Below, one piece after another: positions 63,903-64,000 of a stretch of DNA of 64,000 nucleotides; position 1 is the stretch's first letter; each line of letters begins with the position of its first letter. The notes below the pieces were generated by a model. It worked only from the letters and a program-made list of their open reading frames with translations. It searched no databases and was not told the origin of the DNA. The translations under genes and the position numbers were made by a program. Location of the stretch: assembly GCA_011523945.1 (NCBI GenBank), contig WTFU01000063.1, positions 15,274-79,273 on the forward strand. Reading direction: 5' to 3'. This DNA comes from Mariniblastus sp. Lineage in GTDB: Bacteria; Planctomycetota; Planctomycetia; Pirellulales; Pirellulaceae.

Positions 63903-64000
63903 GTGAGACCAAAATTAATACCGTCCCACCTGTTGAATCGCCGTTCGTTTCTAGCCAATACGATGACTGGCTTAAGCGGAATCGCGTTAACTCAACTGCT
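63903..64000 (+). CDS. DUF1501 family protein, N-terminus only
   Basis: Open to the window edge for 32 codons. GTG at 63903 follows AAGGTGAG and lies three bases after the PSD1 stop, so it is translated from the same mRNA. The peptide MRPKLIPSHLLNRRSFLANT carries a twin-Arg motif (NRRSFL) followed by MTGLSGIALTQLL, the typical start of the sulfatase-fold DUF1501 proteins that follow PSD1 genes. The rest lies outside the window. Confidence 0.85.
   Translation, partial: MRPKLIPSHLLNRRSFLANTMTGLSGIALTQL

Overview
The window is a chromosomal segment of a planctomycete (Planctomycetota), most likely close to the Pirellulales; I cannot place it lower than that. The call rests on gene content seen directly: a PSCyt1/DUF1549/DUF1553 protein followed by a DUF1501 protein, two DUF1559 proteins with type IV pilin-like N-termini, four Cys-type sulfatases, a membrane-anchored Ser/Thr kinase, secreted EF-hand and PDZ proteins, and a fused SMP-30/esterase. 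Base composition looks moderate (about mid-40s % GC by eye), low for this phylum. No tRNA, rRNA, CRISPR array, transposase or phage gene was found.

Layout. 1-7 kb: scpB overlapping an acidic protein that runs off the left edge, a tail-anchored-like TPR protein coupled to a cysteine desulfurase, and a minus-strand operon of methyltransferase, GT2 and polytopic GT-C-like genes. 7-13 kb: the replication-origin neighbourhood, dnaA - dnaN - dciA (DUF721) - gyrB, with recF absent. An AT-rich 300-bp dnaA-dnaN gap carries one consensus DnaA box, and a hairpin-rich 440-bp gap lies upstream of dnaA. 13-25 kb: kinase, PDZ and coiled-coil envelope proteins, HemQ, prolyl oligopeptidase, a CARDB/DUF11 surface protein and a BlaI repressor. 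25-43 kb: a housekeeping mix of RecQ-like helicase, PhyH dioxygenase, Gfo/Idh dehydrogenase, WalJ-like hydrolase, GT2, a tandemly duplicated PheA, Amt, Nudix, DUF255 lipoprotein, transglutaminase-like protein, an enolase-superfamily dehydratase, MtfA, an intradiol dioxygenase-like protein and an EF-hand protein. 43-64 kb: secreted catabolic and surface functions, namely the SMP-30/esterase fusion, two DUF1559 proteins, a NudL-type Nudix, a PhoD-like phosphatase, four consecutive sulfatases with gaps of about 60 bp, a cupin, a Ycf48-like propeller, and the cytochrome-type PSD1 protein with the start of a DUF1501 gene.

How the genes fit together. The dnaA-dnaN-dciA-gyrB block is a compact initiation module: the initiator is very short at its N-terminus and a DciA-type helicase-loader gene sits two genes downstream. 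The right third looks like extracellular breakdown of sulfated polymers, but no glycoside hydrolase or formylglycine-generating enzyme gene lies in view.

The most unusual single gene is pheA: one 742-residue open frame holding two complete chorismate mutase-prephenate dehydratase-ACT copies, the first with apparently lost mutase residues. I did not find a clearly new multi-gene system; the best leads are the double PheA, the structured element upstream of it, and the origin region with its reduced DnaA. Promoters and terminators were found by eye and carry modest confidence.
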